Positions 11,340-22,999 of a DNA stretch of 64,000 nt are shown here, piece after piece (position 1 is the first letter of the stretch; every line of letters starts with the position of its first letter). The position numbers and the translations under genes were made by a program. The DNA is from Ceratodon purpureus (lineage: Eukaryota; Streptophyta; Bryopsida; Pseudoditrichales; Ditrichaceae), in assembly GCA_014871385.1 (NCBI GenBank), contig CM026430.1:6368630-6432629 (forward strand), read 5' to 3'. The notes beneath the pieces were generated by a model. That model saw only the letters and a list, made by a program, of their open reading frames with translations, searched no databases and had not been told where the DNA came from.

Positions 11340-11690
11340 TTCTTCACCTAACTTTGTTTTTTTCTTTTTTTTATCTTTCTTCTTTCTCTCCTATATGTAT
11401 TCATTCATTTTTTATTTTATTTTTCTTTTTTAGTTAATTCGTTTTTATGTTTTATCTTTTATTTTTTTTAATTTATTTTTTTATTTATTCGTTGTTTTTT
11501 ATCTTTCGTTGTTTTATTTATATTTCTTTCTTTTCTTCTTATTTTCCTTATTTTTAAAAAAAATTTCCCCTATATTCCTTTTCATTATTTTTTTTTAATC
11601 TATTTTCTTTCTTTCATTTTTTTCTTTTTTTTTCTTTTTTTTTTTCTTTATTTTTTTTTTTTCTCTTGGTCGTCATGGCGTGGGATTGAT
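11340..11690. repeat. Polypyrimidine (T-rich) tract
   Basis: About 350 bp of almost pure T with scattered C, A and G, matched by an A-rich tract at 53545-53880 in the inverted copy. Open frames there are low-complexity artefacts. It belongs to the shared 3' flank. Confidence 0.75.
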
Positions 11691-11884
11691 AGGATATATG
11701 AAAAAAAAAATCACAATTTATTCGGGTATGAATCAGGTGTAAATTTCTACATTTATCAATTTAGAAGCCATTCTTTTTAGAATATACCCTAAAAGACTTT
11801 CCACGGTCATAGGTCCCATGTATGCCATGGCATGCAAAATCATATCAAAATATCAAATAAATAGTCGAAATTTTGAAAATTTAG

Positions 11885-11933
11885 TGCTCACCGCTCACTG
11901 CTCACTGCTCAGCGCTCACAAGATAGCATTCCT
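11885..11933. repeat. GCTCAC-type terminal repeat; end of homology with copy R
   Basis: Five tandem near-copies of GCTCAC/GCTCACT are followed by AAGATAGCATTC, where similarity to the inverted copy stops (53288-53340). This is the best candidate for the 3' boundary of the mobile unit. No target duplication can be named because the other end lies outside the window. Confidence 0.6.
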
Positions 11934-12639
11934 GACATTCTAGGTAGAAAATTATTCGTTTACAATTCACATCTGGTAAAGAGTATTGATCAATATAAAT
12001 AAAATTTACATTCTTAAACATAAGTTGTCATTCTAATAAAGAAAAAATTAACAAACAAAGAGATTAACCCCTAAAATTCCTTGACAATTTTGGTGCCCAA
12101 ACTATGAAAATCTGCCATATTCTTAGAGAAGCCTTTTTTTTTTTTTTTTTTTTTCTTTTTGGAGAATTTAACCGTAAGATCTTATAGGATATGATATTTG
12201 GAATATGTCATAATTTTTTTAAGTTTTTTGACCACACGGATTAGAAGATTATAGGCATTGATGGTTTTTTTTAATTTTTTTTGGAGGGTGCCCGAGAGAA
12301 TCACCAAAGTTTGACCACTTATAAAGGGAAATTTCTCCACTTCACAATTTGGGGGTTTTTGATATTCAAGTAGCAAAAAATGTCTAGTACAAGTTTGAAA
12401 AAAAAAAATTGTAAAAAACGATTGTAACAATGGTGGAAATAAAAAAATAAACTGAAAGGGGGGATTCTACTGCATATCCACTGTAATCCTTTCTAAAAAT
12501 CTAAAAAATTCAATTTTCACCAAATAGATGATCCAAGCGGTAAGAACATGCCCCCCTATGTAAACTTCAAACTCAAAAAATTACAACAAAAAAAAAATGT
12601 TAATACCGAACTCTAAATAAAAATTAGTGACTGATACAG

Positions 12640-13080
12640 AGATTGGAGGTTTTGGGCAGGTGGTAGAGGGGACGGAGTGGTACACACACCCATCCCCAGG
12701 GGCCCCTGCAGCAAACTCTCCCTACCCGGCCCTCTAATTTATATATCTTTCTCCCAGCCCCTGCCCTGTCATCTAACCCCACCCCACTACAGCGGCCCCC
12801 ACCCGTGATGCCTACCCCTCACATGCCCCTTGCTGCCCACCCCCACACATGCCATCCCATGGCCCCATGGTATTTATTGCCCCATGCCATCCCATGGCCT
12901 CCCATGCCCCATGGCCTCCCATGTCCCACGCGCCAACTCAGCGCCCATCGCATGCAATCTGTGCATGCCCAGGCCCCCCATTGGTCCTAAGCCCCCCATT
13001 GATCCCTTCCAGTAGCCATGGGTCTCTGCCCCTAATGCCGCCATTACCCCTCTCACCATTATGGTCTCAATTGCGTCTCT
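12640..13080. repeat. GC-rich CCATGG/CCATCCCATGG-rich subterminal region of the piggyBac
   Basis: A C-rich block with many CCATGG and CATGCC motifs stands out from AT-rich surroundings. A similar CATGCC-rich block occurs near the other end (about 16890-17170). Short ORFs here are compositional. Possible subterminal transposase-binding repeats; inferred only. Confidence 0.5.
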
Positions 13081-13327
13081 GTACAAGACAAGAAAACTGT
13101 GAGGGGCTTGAGAATTTTCATTCTCTCATAACTAGTACTTCTTTGGCTCAATATTTCTCAAAACTAATGAACAGACTCTATTTAGTTTTATTTTTTTTGT
13201 GAACTCTATGAAATTGTAATTGCCCCATTTGAAGAAATAGTATATACAAAGTTTATGAGGTACAATGGGGGAAAAAAAATATAATAATACGGGAATTACT
13301 TGAAAGCTATTTTTTCCAAACAAATAT

Positions 13328-16300
13328 CTACATTGTTTTTAGGGTAAAAATCAAATTAGAGAGAATGAAACTTACATTTGGAAGCATGCGGCGGCGAAGC
13401 TCCTCATGATACTTTTGAAAACATGAAGCAGCATTTGTTACACAAAAGAACTTGTTATCGCATGAAGCACAATACCAATGCGGCCTTTTCCCCGAACTAG
13501 TCCTTGCCTTGTTGCAAACTACACAATAACCTCTCTTCCTTGAATATGATGGGAAACACAAACCACGAGCTCTACGAAGTAATACATACTCCTCATCTTC
13601 CCGTCCATTCCAATTCCGTAGTAATGCCTCACACAATTCCGTTCTAAATTGCAAATGTGTCATAGGTCTACGAACCGGATTTGATGACTTCGACTTGTCA
13701 AGGTACACTAAAAACATGTTCACCACGGTCATGTCGAGGAGGAAAAAGAAAATTCGATGCCACCATTTGTGGGAACGGTTTTGTGTGCAATACGAGGCCC
13801 GAAGTTGATCCGCAACATCAACCCCACGCATATGAGTGGTGTACTCTAGATGCATGGGAGATGTAGGAATTTCCTCCCGTACCGCTCCATTCCGACGTGG
13901 CACGGTTTGGATAGGCAAAACCGGTGCCGTCGTCGGTTGGGCATGAGTTGATAACAAAAGAACAGGTTTTTTATCTTTCCAAATCACCGCTGCAATAGAC
14001 CTAGATGCATGCATTCTCCAATCCATCCACCCCTGGTCTTCCTTCATGTATACCTTCGGATTCCTAAATAAAATAGGTAAACCAATGCGATTAGATCGCA
14101 TTGTGCCCGTGGCATAAATACCTCTTGCAAGCAATTCCTTGAAAAGTCCAATGCTTGTGAAAAAGTTGTCCATTGCGATTACATGCCCCATACCGCTTAT
14201 GTCCCCCGTGAGATCTAAAACCACTTTATGTGCCAATTTTGGTTCACCCCTCGAAACCGGAGCTCTACCTTCTTCTACTTGGCATTTCCCACAGTAAATG
14301 GAGAAATTCCAAACATATTTCGAAGTAGAGCATGCAAGGCACCACACTTTGATCCCCCATTTCTGCGGTTTTTGTGGCATATATTGGCGCAAGGGGCAAT
14401 ATGACCCCTTGTACCGTATCATCATTTCATCGATTGTGACATACTTCCCTAGCTTCCATGAATTCTTACAATTATCCCTAATGCCTTCAATCAACCACCG
14501 CACTTGTCCCAATTTATCATATCCCGGTAAATCCTTGTCCCGAACATAATTTGCCGGATTTGTAATGTGTAGACACCTAGTCAAATCCATAAATCGGGCA
14601 CGTGTCATAATCCTGGAAATAATAGAACAATGGAATATTGAACCGCGTTTATGCCAGTACGACGTGATGTTCGGTTGACGCTTCATGCCCATATATAACC
14701 AAACTGCCATAAACGCCTTTAGTTCTGCTACCGTAAACTCCTTCCAAGCGTCCCCCCCCATAGTCTTTCCAACGGCATCTACCTCTGTAGCGTACCTGTT
14801 GGTTTCTCTGACAATGTCCCGAAGTATATGAAATGTCCAGAACATGTCAAATAGTTGCAACATCGTAGGAAAAGATCTCCAAAAAATACTCGCCATCGAT
14901 ACACCTTGAAATTCTTGAGGGGGTGGATAATATGTGAAATGCGTTTTACTCCAAGTCTCGTCGCGGAACAAGTACTTCACACCCTCGAGATCTTCCGGTG
15001 CACCCTCTTCATCTTCATCATCGCTATAAAATTCATCGGCACTAAAGTCTTCACTTCCACTGTCGAGAGTAGGCACCTCCAAATTATTCACTCTTCTTCT
15101 ACCCCGCTCACGAACTAAAGAATCTTCAACACGGTTCCTTGCTCTCCTACGGAGAGGCATAATTGGATCATCACCTTGAGGTTGTTGCTCATCGTCCCTG
15201 TTTTCATAGCCCATAAACTCGTCATGTGTTCTCCCCAATTCTCCCCCTCCCACATTACAGTCACTGCTGGTCGCTCCAACATTGTCTGGTCCAACCAATG
15301 GGCCCATACTCCCACCATTGAAACCTCCCCCTAATCCCCCAAGCCCAGCCCCCGTGCCCCCAATGCCCTCAGACCCACTCCCCACGTTACCACTCCATTG
15401 GGAACCCCGGCCCCCAATATCCCCCTCCCACCCCCGGTTCCCCTCGCTCCCCATCCATCCCCCTCCTCGGGAACCCCGCTCCCCACCCTCATCTCCCCGA
15501 CCCCGCCCCTCCCCCGCACCCTGTTCCCTCTCTCCCTCGCGTTCCCCCCATCCCCCGCCCTCTGAACCCCGCTCCCCACCCTCATCTCCCCGATCCCGCC
15601 CCCTTCCCTCCCCCGCACCCTGTCCCCTCTCTGCCTCGCGTTCCCCCCATCCCCCGCCCTGTTCTCCCCGCTCCCCACCCTGCTCTCCCCGATCCCGCCC
15701 CCTTCCCTCCCCCGCACCGTCTCCGTCGCGTTCTCCCGCAGCCCCGACCCACCCACCTCCCATCCCGTCAGACATGGGATGGTCAGACATCCCGACCCCA
15801 TGCCATGCCATGCCCTCCGAGCCAGCCCCTCCCACCATGCCCACCTGGACCCCCCCTCCTCCGCTCGAGCTTGCGCCCCAACGTCTCTCCCAACTGTCTG
15901 AAACTGGGGCGCCACCTTCAACTCCCTGGCTGCCTTCTCCGACTTGCATTCTTCTCTTTGTAAAATTGTTAGACCGTTTTTTAAATTTTGCATTGAATTT
16001 GTGGACATTGTAATCTGTTTCCTCTGGCCACCATAGGTCTTCCAATGTTCTATCTTCTTGGTGTGCATAATCCCCCTCATCAAAACTATCTTCACTAGGA
16101 GCCTCACATGAACTCTCTCTTCCTCCATTCTCAAAAAACTCTTGACTATCAACAAAGTCCGGATTATATTCCCCTATTGCCTCTCCAAGTAGTGTGTGGA
16201 GGTCTTTTTCAGAATCTAGAAGTGTTGGAGAAGGTGGTTGGGGAGGAATTTGAGGTAGAGGTGAAAGTAGAGGTGGAGGGAGAGGGGTTGGAGAGAGAGG

Positions 16301-16528
16301 TGGAGGTGAGGGTGGTGGAGAAGGGTTGGAGGATGATGCCAAACCTTTTGATTGCAATCTATAGCTCCTCCTTGGAGCCTCTAGAAAACAATCCTACAAA
16401 TTTCACCAATGATATGTGTTAGTACGGTAGAAATCCAAATCCAACAAGACATTGTGAATTCAAAATTTGTTTCAAAACATGAGTCTCACCTCACTCCTCT
16501 TCCATGCCGGAATACTCTTCCTAGGCAT
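13328..16528 (-). CDS. piggyBac transposase (DDE_Tnp_1_7 type), two exons
   Basis: Exon 1 runs 16528-16490 (MPRKSIPAWKRSE); intron donor GTGAGA, acceptor TTGTAG; exon 2 runs 16393-13328. The predicted protein has about 1,034 residues, longer than the roughly 600 of the moth enzyme because of a long disordered N-terminus rich in Pro, then Gly/Arg/Glu. The DNA-cleavage domain keeps all three Asp: in TIDEMMIRYKG (codon 14429-14431), AMDNFFTSIG (14169-14171) and RGVDVADQL (13817-13819). A C-terminal Cys-rich zinc module (CVVC, HWYCASC, CF, H) closes it, as in other piggyBac enzymes. No stops or frameshifts are seen. Confidence 0.9.
15430..15730. repeat. GC-rich coding minisatellite in the piggyBac N-terminus
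   Basis: Imperfect tandem units coding for Gly/Arg/Glu stretches (GEGRGRDRG, EGGERG) in the transposase frame. The opposite strand is also open for 243 codons (15282-16013) as a Pro/Ser/Arg-rich frame, a by-product of the composition. Confidence 0.7.
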
Positions 16529-17572
16529 TGCAACTATGCTAGAGATTAGAAGAGTAAAGAGTAGGAAAATGAGATGCAAATGTGCATAAGGTGAAATTGA
16601 AAGTACTTGAAATTGTTGAAGACATGAAGTGATGGAGGTGGGGGAAGTATTTATGGAGAAGTGATTAGAATGTAAGCATTGTTGTAGAGGATCTGAAATT
16701 ATTGTAGTGGTTGGGAGAGGCATTGCATAATTGACTTAGTTGAGTATTTTTTCAATGTTCAGTTGCTGTAATCTTTGAATTTGTCTCTCATTTTTTTGTG
16801 GGGTACCTTGTTGTGTTGCAGAATCAGGTCGTGGGGGCTTGTAAAGGTGGGCACAGTTATTGCAAATGAGAATTTAAAAAAAAATTCACCTCCTAGCAGC
16901 CCACCGGCCTCTGTGCACAGAAGGCATGTCTGCACAGAAGGCCAGCTTGTAGCTCTGTCTGCCCACAAGCTTCCCCGCCTCAATGAGCAGTCAGCCAACT
17001 CATCATGCCCCATTGCATGGCCAGCCACCCTCCCCGCCATCAAAACCCCATGACATGCCCAGCCATCCCCATGCCATGCCTGACCAGCAACCAATCCCTC
17101 CCTTCCACGCGGACCCCGCCTCCTAGCTCTTGACCAGCCCTCTCTCTTTGACCGCGTTCACCCTTGCTGTCCCAGCCGCCTCTTCTCTGACACAGGGAAT
17201 TTTTCCACTCAATCTTTTCCTTTTCCTTGTTACACTCTTTATTCCTTCTCCACTAAATCCGAGAGTTTGAGGTGCCCCACAGTAGAACTAGTCCCAAGAG
17301 GGCAGTTGCCCAATTGAAAGTCAACAATCCTAAACCCTCCCCATTCGTCCTCGCATTTTCCCAAGCTGCCCCTTGAGGAGCATTTTATGCTCAGACCTCC
17401 ATAACTTCTCACCTGAACATCCAAAAATTGAAAAAAAAATATCCACACGAAGATCTCTGAACGGCCCAGCTTCAATAAAAATTTCAGAAAATCACGATGT
17501 AAATTGAAGTCACAGGTACATGCCCAAACTCTAAAAAAGCCCAAATGTGGCAGATTGTCGTTTAGGGGTTAA

Positions 17573-19480
17573 ACAAGCTAATAAAAACTTAGACATTTCC
17601 AAACAAACCAGATTTAAGATGTGTCATATCCAGATCTTTTTTGTTGAATTCTTTGTATATGTTTATTTTAAACCATTTTACAAGTTGCATTGATGTATAT
17701 ATATATTTCATAACACATCTTCACCTAACCCGTATGCAATTGTTATTCTTTTCACTATATTTACTATTTTTTATTTTTTTTTTTTCCATCAAGTGGTGTA
17801 ATAAAAACTTCATTCTCTTCATGATAAATACAAAGTACATAAGTCATTATTTCATTTGCAACTTGGTTCACATCATTGAAATTCATACACAATATCACAT
17901 GTGCATGCAATAAATTATGATTTTGCTCCTTGATTCTAATATCATGGTGTTTGACGCGGCAAAGGAATTTTTCTCTATCTAGCATGAACCCCTTGAAGAA
18001 TCTTATACTTAAGTATGGAATAATTACACACATTCAACAAGACAATCTCTCCAAAATAATTGTTTTATAATTTTTTTGAAAAACATTTCTAAGTCAATGA
18101 TGACATTCTACTTCAATTCTAAAGTTTCAGTATAAGTAAGCAATTAAGGGAGTATACATTAATCATGACCATAAGGACATGTAGTTGCACTCCTTGCCAA
18201 AATTATCACCATATCCATAGTAGTTTATACGTCAAGACAAATCAAGTTTGAGATGTGTCATGTCCAGATTTTCTTGTTGAATTCTTTGTATATGTTTATT
18301 TAAAACCATTTTAGAAGTTGCATTAATGAGTATATGACCGCATGTCGCAAATTGTACACTAGAAGCAAATAAGGTTTACATAATATAAAGAGCTAAAAAG
18401 AACTCATTCTATATCATAATTATTTGTATTAAAAATTGCACCATCATAACCTCTCTGATCATTTGAAATAAAAGATGGGAATAAGATGAATTCTAATGTT
18501 GTCTTATTTGAGGCCCTCTGAATGCCTTAAGCATTAACATTTATTTCTCCCAAAATATCGATCTCCACGTTCAATCATATTTTATATTTTAAAATAATCC
18601 TTATTGACATTTCCTTGAAATTTTGGTCCAATATGTAGAAGCACGGATAGTTTTCAATGTTGAGTCCATGGCCCTCGTCACTACACGACTTACTTCCTTT
18701 GTCATGTTTTGTCCAAAACAAACTCGACTACTTCTTGGAAAAAACACACACTTGTACTTTTGTTTTTGCTTCACTAAAAATTTGTTGAACATGTTTTAAC
18801 ATTTTTGAACCATGGATTATTTTTGTTATATTCTAATATTGGTTGTAATTTATTCACTAAGCCTTCAAAGAAATTTTCTTCATCCGTCGTGATATTTGTG
18901 CATAAAAGCCGGTTATTTAATAAACTAATTTTTTTGATTTGTTTATTAACGAATCCAAACTTATGTTCATTTCGTCTTATTCAAATATTAAGAGAATATG
19001 ATAGTTGGACATTTAAAGAATACATTCTTAGAATTAGAGATAAATATTTGGACTTTTGTGAAACCTAACATGGTTTTCCATGTTTTACACGTCCGGTATC
19101 CTTCATTTAAAAGTTGAAGCAAGTCGATGAATAAATTTACTAGTGATAATATGAGAACATTGATACAGGGCAAGTACGTAGGCACTGAAAAATCTTGTAA
19201 TAGGAATAGTAGAGCACATGTTTCCACTAGTAGCAAATGTGTCGCTCGTCACTCGCGTTAGAGGTGCTCATTAGTCAGCCACAACAAACAAATAGAAGTG
19301 GCACTTTTACTAATTTTCCGTCGGTAAGAAGCGTCACTTCTTCCAGTGTCCCGTCAAAGAATATATAACGTGGGCCGTCAAACTTCGGGCTCTGGTCCTT
19401 GTCAAGTGTGGAGCAAAAGGCTGATATTTTGTGGAACGATGGAATAATGTAAACAAACTAGTTCTACAGAACACACACTT
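17573..19480. other. AT-rich DNA without a recognised gene, holding a direct repeat
   Basis: A direct repeat of about 90 bp lies at 17606-17695 and 18238-18327; both contain TGTTGAATTCTTTGTATATG. The pair could be remnants of element ends about 630 bp apart, but no coding capacity between them is recognised. Confidence 0.5.
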
Positions 19481-19732
19481 GTGCAGAAGGCAAATGTGAG
19501 GATAAAGTCCGTAGTGACGTTCTTAGATTATTTTGTCGACCTAGTACAGACAAAGTTTGTTTATTTGAAGACTTTGATAAATTGCAGACCGGTTGACTTT
19601 GTGAAGCTGGCCTATTCTCCTTGGCTGAGTCTGCATTTTGAATCGTTGGAGGCCGTCATATCAGGGCGGAAGGAGATCCAAATTGCTCTAGAAGAAGACG
19701 GTTGCTCACTAACCCGTGATCATTTGAAATGA
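19481..19732 (+). other. 83-codon open frame, unassigned
   Basis: The frame has a non-random look (FVYLKTL, KLAYSPWLSLHFESLEAVI) and weakly recalls the C-terminal part of hAT-type transposases. No catalytic residue can be placed and no flanking exon is seen. It could be a transposase remnant or chance. Confidence 0.2.
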
Positions 19733-22700
19733 TGAAAAATTTACAACCCGATAAGGTTACTGAATTTCCAAATGTGTGATGCATGGATTATACCATACAC
19801 TGAATAGTTATTGGTTGGTTTGCTGTTGTTCTGGTACATAGCACTACAACTGTGATCATATTTTGAAAATGATACACTTCGCATGAAATCCTTAGAAGTT
19901 TAGTAACACGTGGAAACTGGAGTAGACTCTAGAAAATATAATCCTAATTACACAAGGTGAAAGAATGACAATACCACAACAGTTGAGGATCATCAACGGT
20001 TCAGTATAAATTCTTGTGCTTTGCACCATTCCTAACGCTAAACCTCAAATTTAGAGAGTAATTTACTCGTGCGCGCACTGCTGGTACTGCCATCCCCACG
20101 ATCCAACGGAAGCATACATTCGGCAACATGAGTAGCTTTCGAAAACATCAAGACAAAGCATCCAGCGAAGTAGTTGATTGATAGTGCAAACCTTGTTCAG
20201 AAGTAGCAAACTTGGACGTCATACCCAAGTTGTGGCCACAACCGGGAGCTAACCCAAATGCACACTCCTGCTTCAAGAGTAAACCAGCGTTGCACTAGAA
20301 CGAATCCTTCGCAAGGTACCGATGAATCTCACCCCCACAAAGTATCAATCACATTCTCCAGTAAAAAGTAGCGTCGCTCGCCTTCACACTCGCTGCTGTT
20401 TCATCCCGAGGAGTCTTCATAACGTCTGCCGCTGTGACGTAAACGGGACAGGGAGGTTCAGGACGAAGCTCCACGCCGGCCTTGTCATGCACGCTGCGCT
20501 GCGTCAATATCTTCCACCAAGAGATCGAGCGGCGCTGATCTCCACAACTTCTCTCTGCCTGCTGGGTCGGCTGCTCTTTCGCCTCCATCACGTCCTCAAA
20601 GCTCGCAACACTACGACTGTGAGCCAGTACTACCAATTAAGAGTAAAACGACCTCTAAACTGTACACCACAACAATAACAGCGTTCCTAACAGATTGGAA
20701 TGATCCAAACCTCCAATGCTCTTATGTACGCGATTCAACTTGGAGCGCAAGTCGATTAACCCAAAGCTCAAGTAATCTGTAACTTCGGGGCAATAACATG
20801 GGCACTAAAAATCTGGTGATAGAACTCTTCGAGCCCATCTTACCGACAAAAAGGTCGCAAGGTGGGGCGACGAAACTTGCCCTGGCAGGCCTAGTCTTGT
20901 AACAGCACTGAGAGAGGAAGCGCTGGTATTAGCCTGCCCAACTTTCACCCTGGCGCGTAGATGCTGGATACTTGACACGCGTCCCGGGCCTCAGTCTTCT
21001 GAGAAAGAACTTTCCTTGACTAAAACCTGGTCAAATACCCCACTCGCGTTCGGATCATGGGTGCAAGAATCCCAAGATTCTGCGTAGTGATGACTCACAG
21101 GTCTCCAACGAGGTTTCCAGTGGAAACGAGGAACGGTTACAAGCAGACTAGAAACTTACGAAGGACAGATTGCGTCACATCGGCGTGTGGCATTCGTCAA
21201 CGAAAGCACGGCCAATTAGGGGCACAACAGAGTGCGTTTTCTATTGATAAAAATGTCGGACCTCGCCTCTTTCCAGATGGCATGCCTTTCAAAACTTGCT
21301 AGCTGCGATTTGACATTCAAACCGTACGACCTTTCGCTCCCGTGTCAAGTGGTGTTCTCTTCAGGTAACAGAGCGTTGAGTCTCTTGGCATCTATTCGTT
21401 TGCCTTGTTTGTTGAGTACAATCCAGACCCCCAATACCACACCAGAGAATCTGAACTGAATTTCATGTTCTAGAAGCTACAGCTACATTCCCCACTTCCA
21501 TATCTATCAACAGTTGGTCCCTTCAAACTCTATACAAACTTGGTCACATCCGATCATCCTATCCTGTAGTTCAACGGAACCTTAAGGTTCACCCTTCAAT
21601 GTATCTCTTCTCCTAGAGATACCGCCATAGAACATATCATAATCCTCGTCGTTGTGTCCTCCCCTTTGAATCTTCATGCGATCTAATAAGAGTGATCCCC
21701 CAAAAGACAATCGATGCTTCCTATTCGTCCAGTAAGTATATGTAGCAAGGTTTTATACTCTTGAATGTATTAGCACAAGGTGCAGTTAAAACACTCTCCA
21801 ATCGTGAAAGATGAACCATCGGCAACGGCATCGCATGACCAGAAGTATAGCTCTGTTGTTCTGCCGTAGTTGGCAAATTGCTTGTGTCAATCTGGACTGG
21901 TTAGTCAGCGCCATGCTGCAGTAATGAAGAGCAAACTAAATTGCTCTGTTTTTCTTTAGCACTGCCCATAGATCCTTCCTCAGGTACAGCGATATTTGAC
22001 GTCATTTGCTGAACGGGAGACTAATTTCGAGAAAGAGAGTGTTCGGTCAGTACAAGTGTTCATTGTACAAGTCTTCTCGGTACAAGTGTTCACTGTACCT
22101 CAAACTGAAGACATTTACACTGAACCTTGCGAATAGTCAAGACAAAGCCTACGCCGTCCGGAACTCGGTATCTGTCACCCCATTTAAATTTTCTATCCTA
22201 TGACAACAAATCTGGTATTCTGAAACCTACATGCAATATCCAGGTTTGTTCGTATCTAAAGAAACACGTCCTTACAGACTGAACTCGAATCGTCAGCTTT
22301 CGAGCAAACATCGTGCAGCCATCACTCCGGCTCATTTGGCAGCTATGGCCAACTAGATATTCCGACCTCAATCACCTAACAAATCTGTACGCTTCGGAGC
22401 ATTGGGTACTTCCTTTTTCCATCGCCAGACCTTAATCCGTTCGAGGTACTTCCTCTTCCATAGGGCCATCCTTCAAACGAATCAAGAAAAAATGAAGAAG
22501 GCAGATCATCCAAAAATCTAACCTTGAGAAACTATCCCAAGATTGTCAATCAATGAGTTGCTTCCTCAAGGCACCTTGCTTTTTATTCTCTTTCCCCTTC
22601 TCTTGATAGTCGCGAATTGCAAGCATGAGCTGGAAACCCCACCAACGGTAGCCATCAATCCCTTAAATACAAGATATAAGTCAAGCAATCAAGTAGGTAT

Positions 22701-22869
22701 GCAGGTTACTAATGGTGACGAGCATCAGTCGTAACGAAATAATGTGCCAGCTGTAACGAGATAATGTAACACAGATTCAATAAAAAGACCAGCTTCATCG
22801 GTTTATTCCCGCAAACAATCTCATGAAAACATCAAGGTAGCGCATCACAATGTGATAAGCTACAATCGT
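19733..22869. other. No gene recognised; balanced base composition
   Basis: Composition is nearer to genic DNA than the AT-rich stretches. Overlapping frames of 95-118 codons at 20322-20678 (both strands) show no family motif. No gene model could be supported. Confidence 0.4.
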
Positions 22870-22999
22870 CATATTCATTAAAATGACCAATCTTGTTTAT
22901 ATTGACCGCCACACTCTTCAGATAAAAGAAAAAAAATGAACTCAAATCACACTAATCTAGCGGCCAATATAATCAAGATTGGTCATTTTAATGAATATG
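22870..22999. repeat. Foldback: 40-bp inverted arms around a 50-bp loop
   Basis: Arms at 22870-22909 and 22960-22999 pair at 38 of 40 positions; one arm starts CATATTCATTAAAATGACC and the other ends with its reverse complement. This fits a small foldback transposon or a microRNA-like precursor. It lies in non-coding DNA with no flanking duplication recognised. Confidence 0.85.

Larger units (their letters stand above)
12064..17572 (-). mobile_element. piggyBac DNA transposon, apparently complete
   Basis: TTAA duplications lie at 12064-12067 and 17569-17572. The ends are inverted: CCCCTAAA at 12068-12075 and TTTAGGGG at 17561-17568, with further imperfect matches inside (GACAA, TCTGCCA). The 5.5-kb body carries one transposase gene on the - strand. 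TTAA targets and ends starting CCC are hallmarks of the piggyBac superfamily. The open gene and matching ends suggest recent insertion and possible activity. It lies about 130 bp beyond the 3' boundary of copy L. Confidence 0.9.

Noticed and set aside
12805-13202. Several overlapping Pro/His/Met-rich ORFs
   Set aside because: Compositional, inside the CCATGG-rich subterminal block of the piggyBac.
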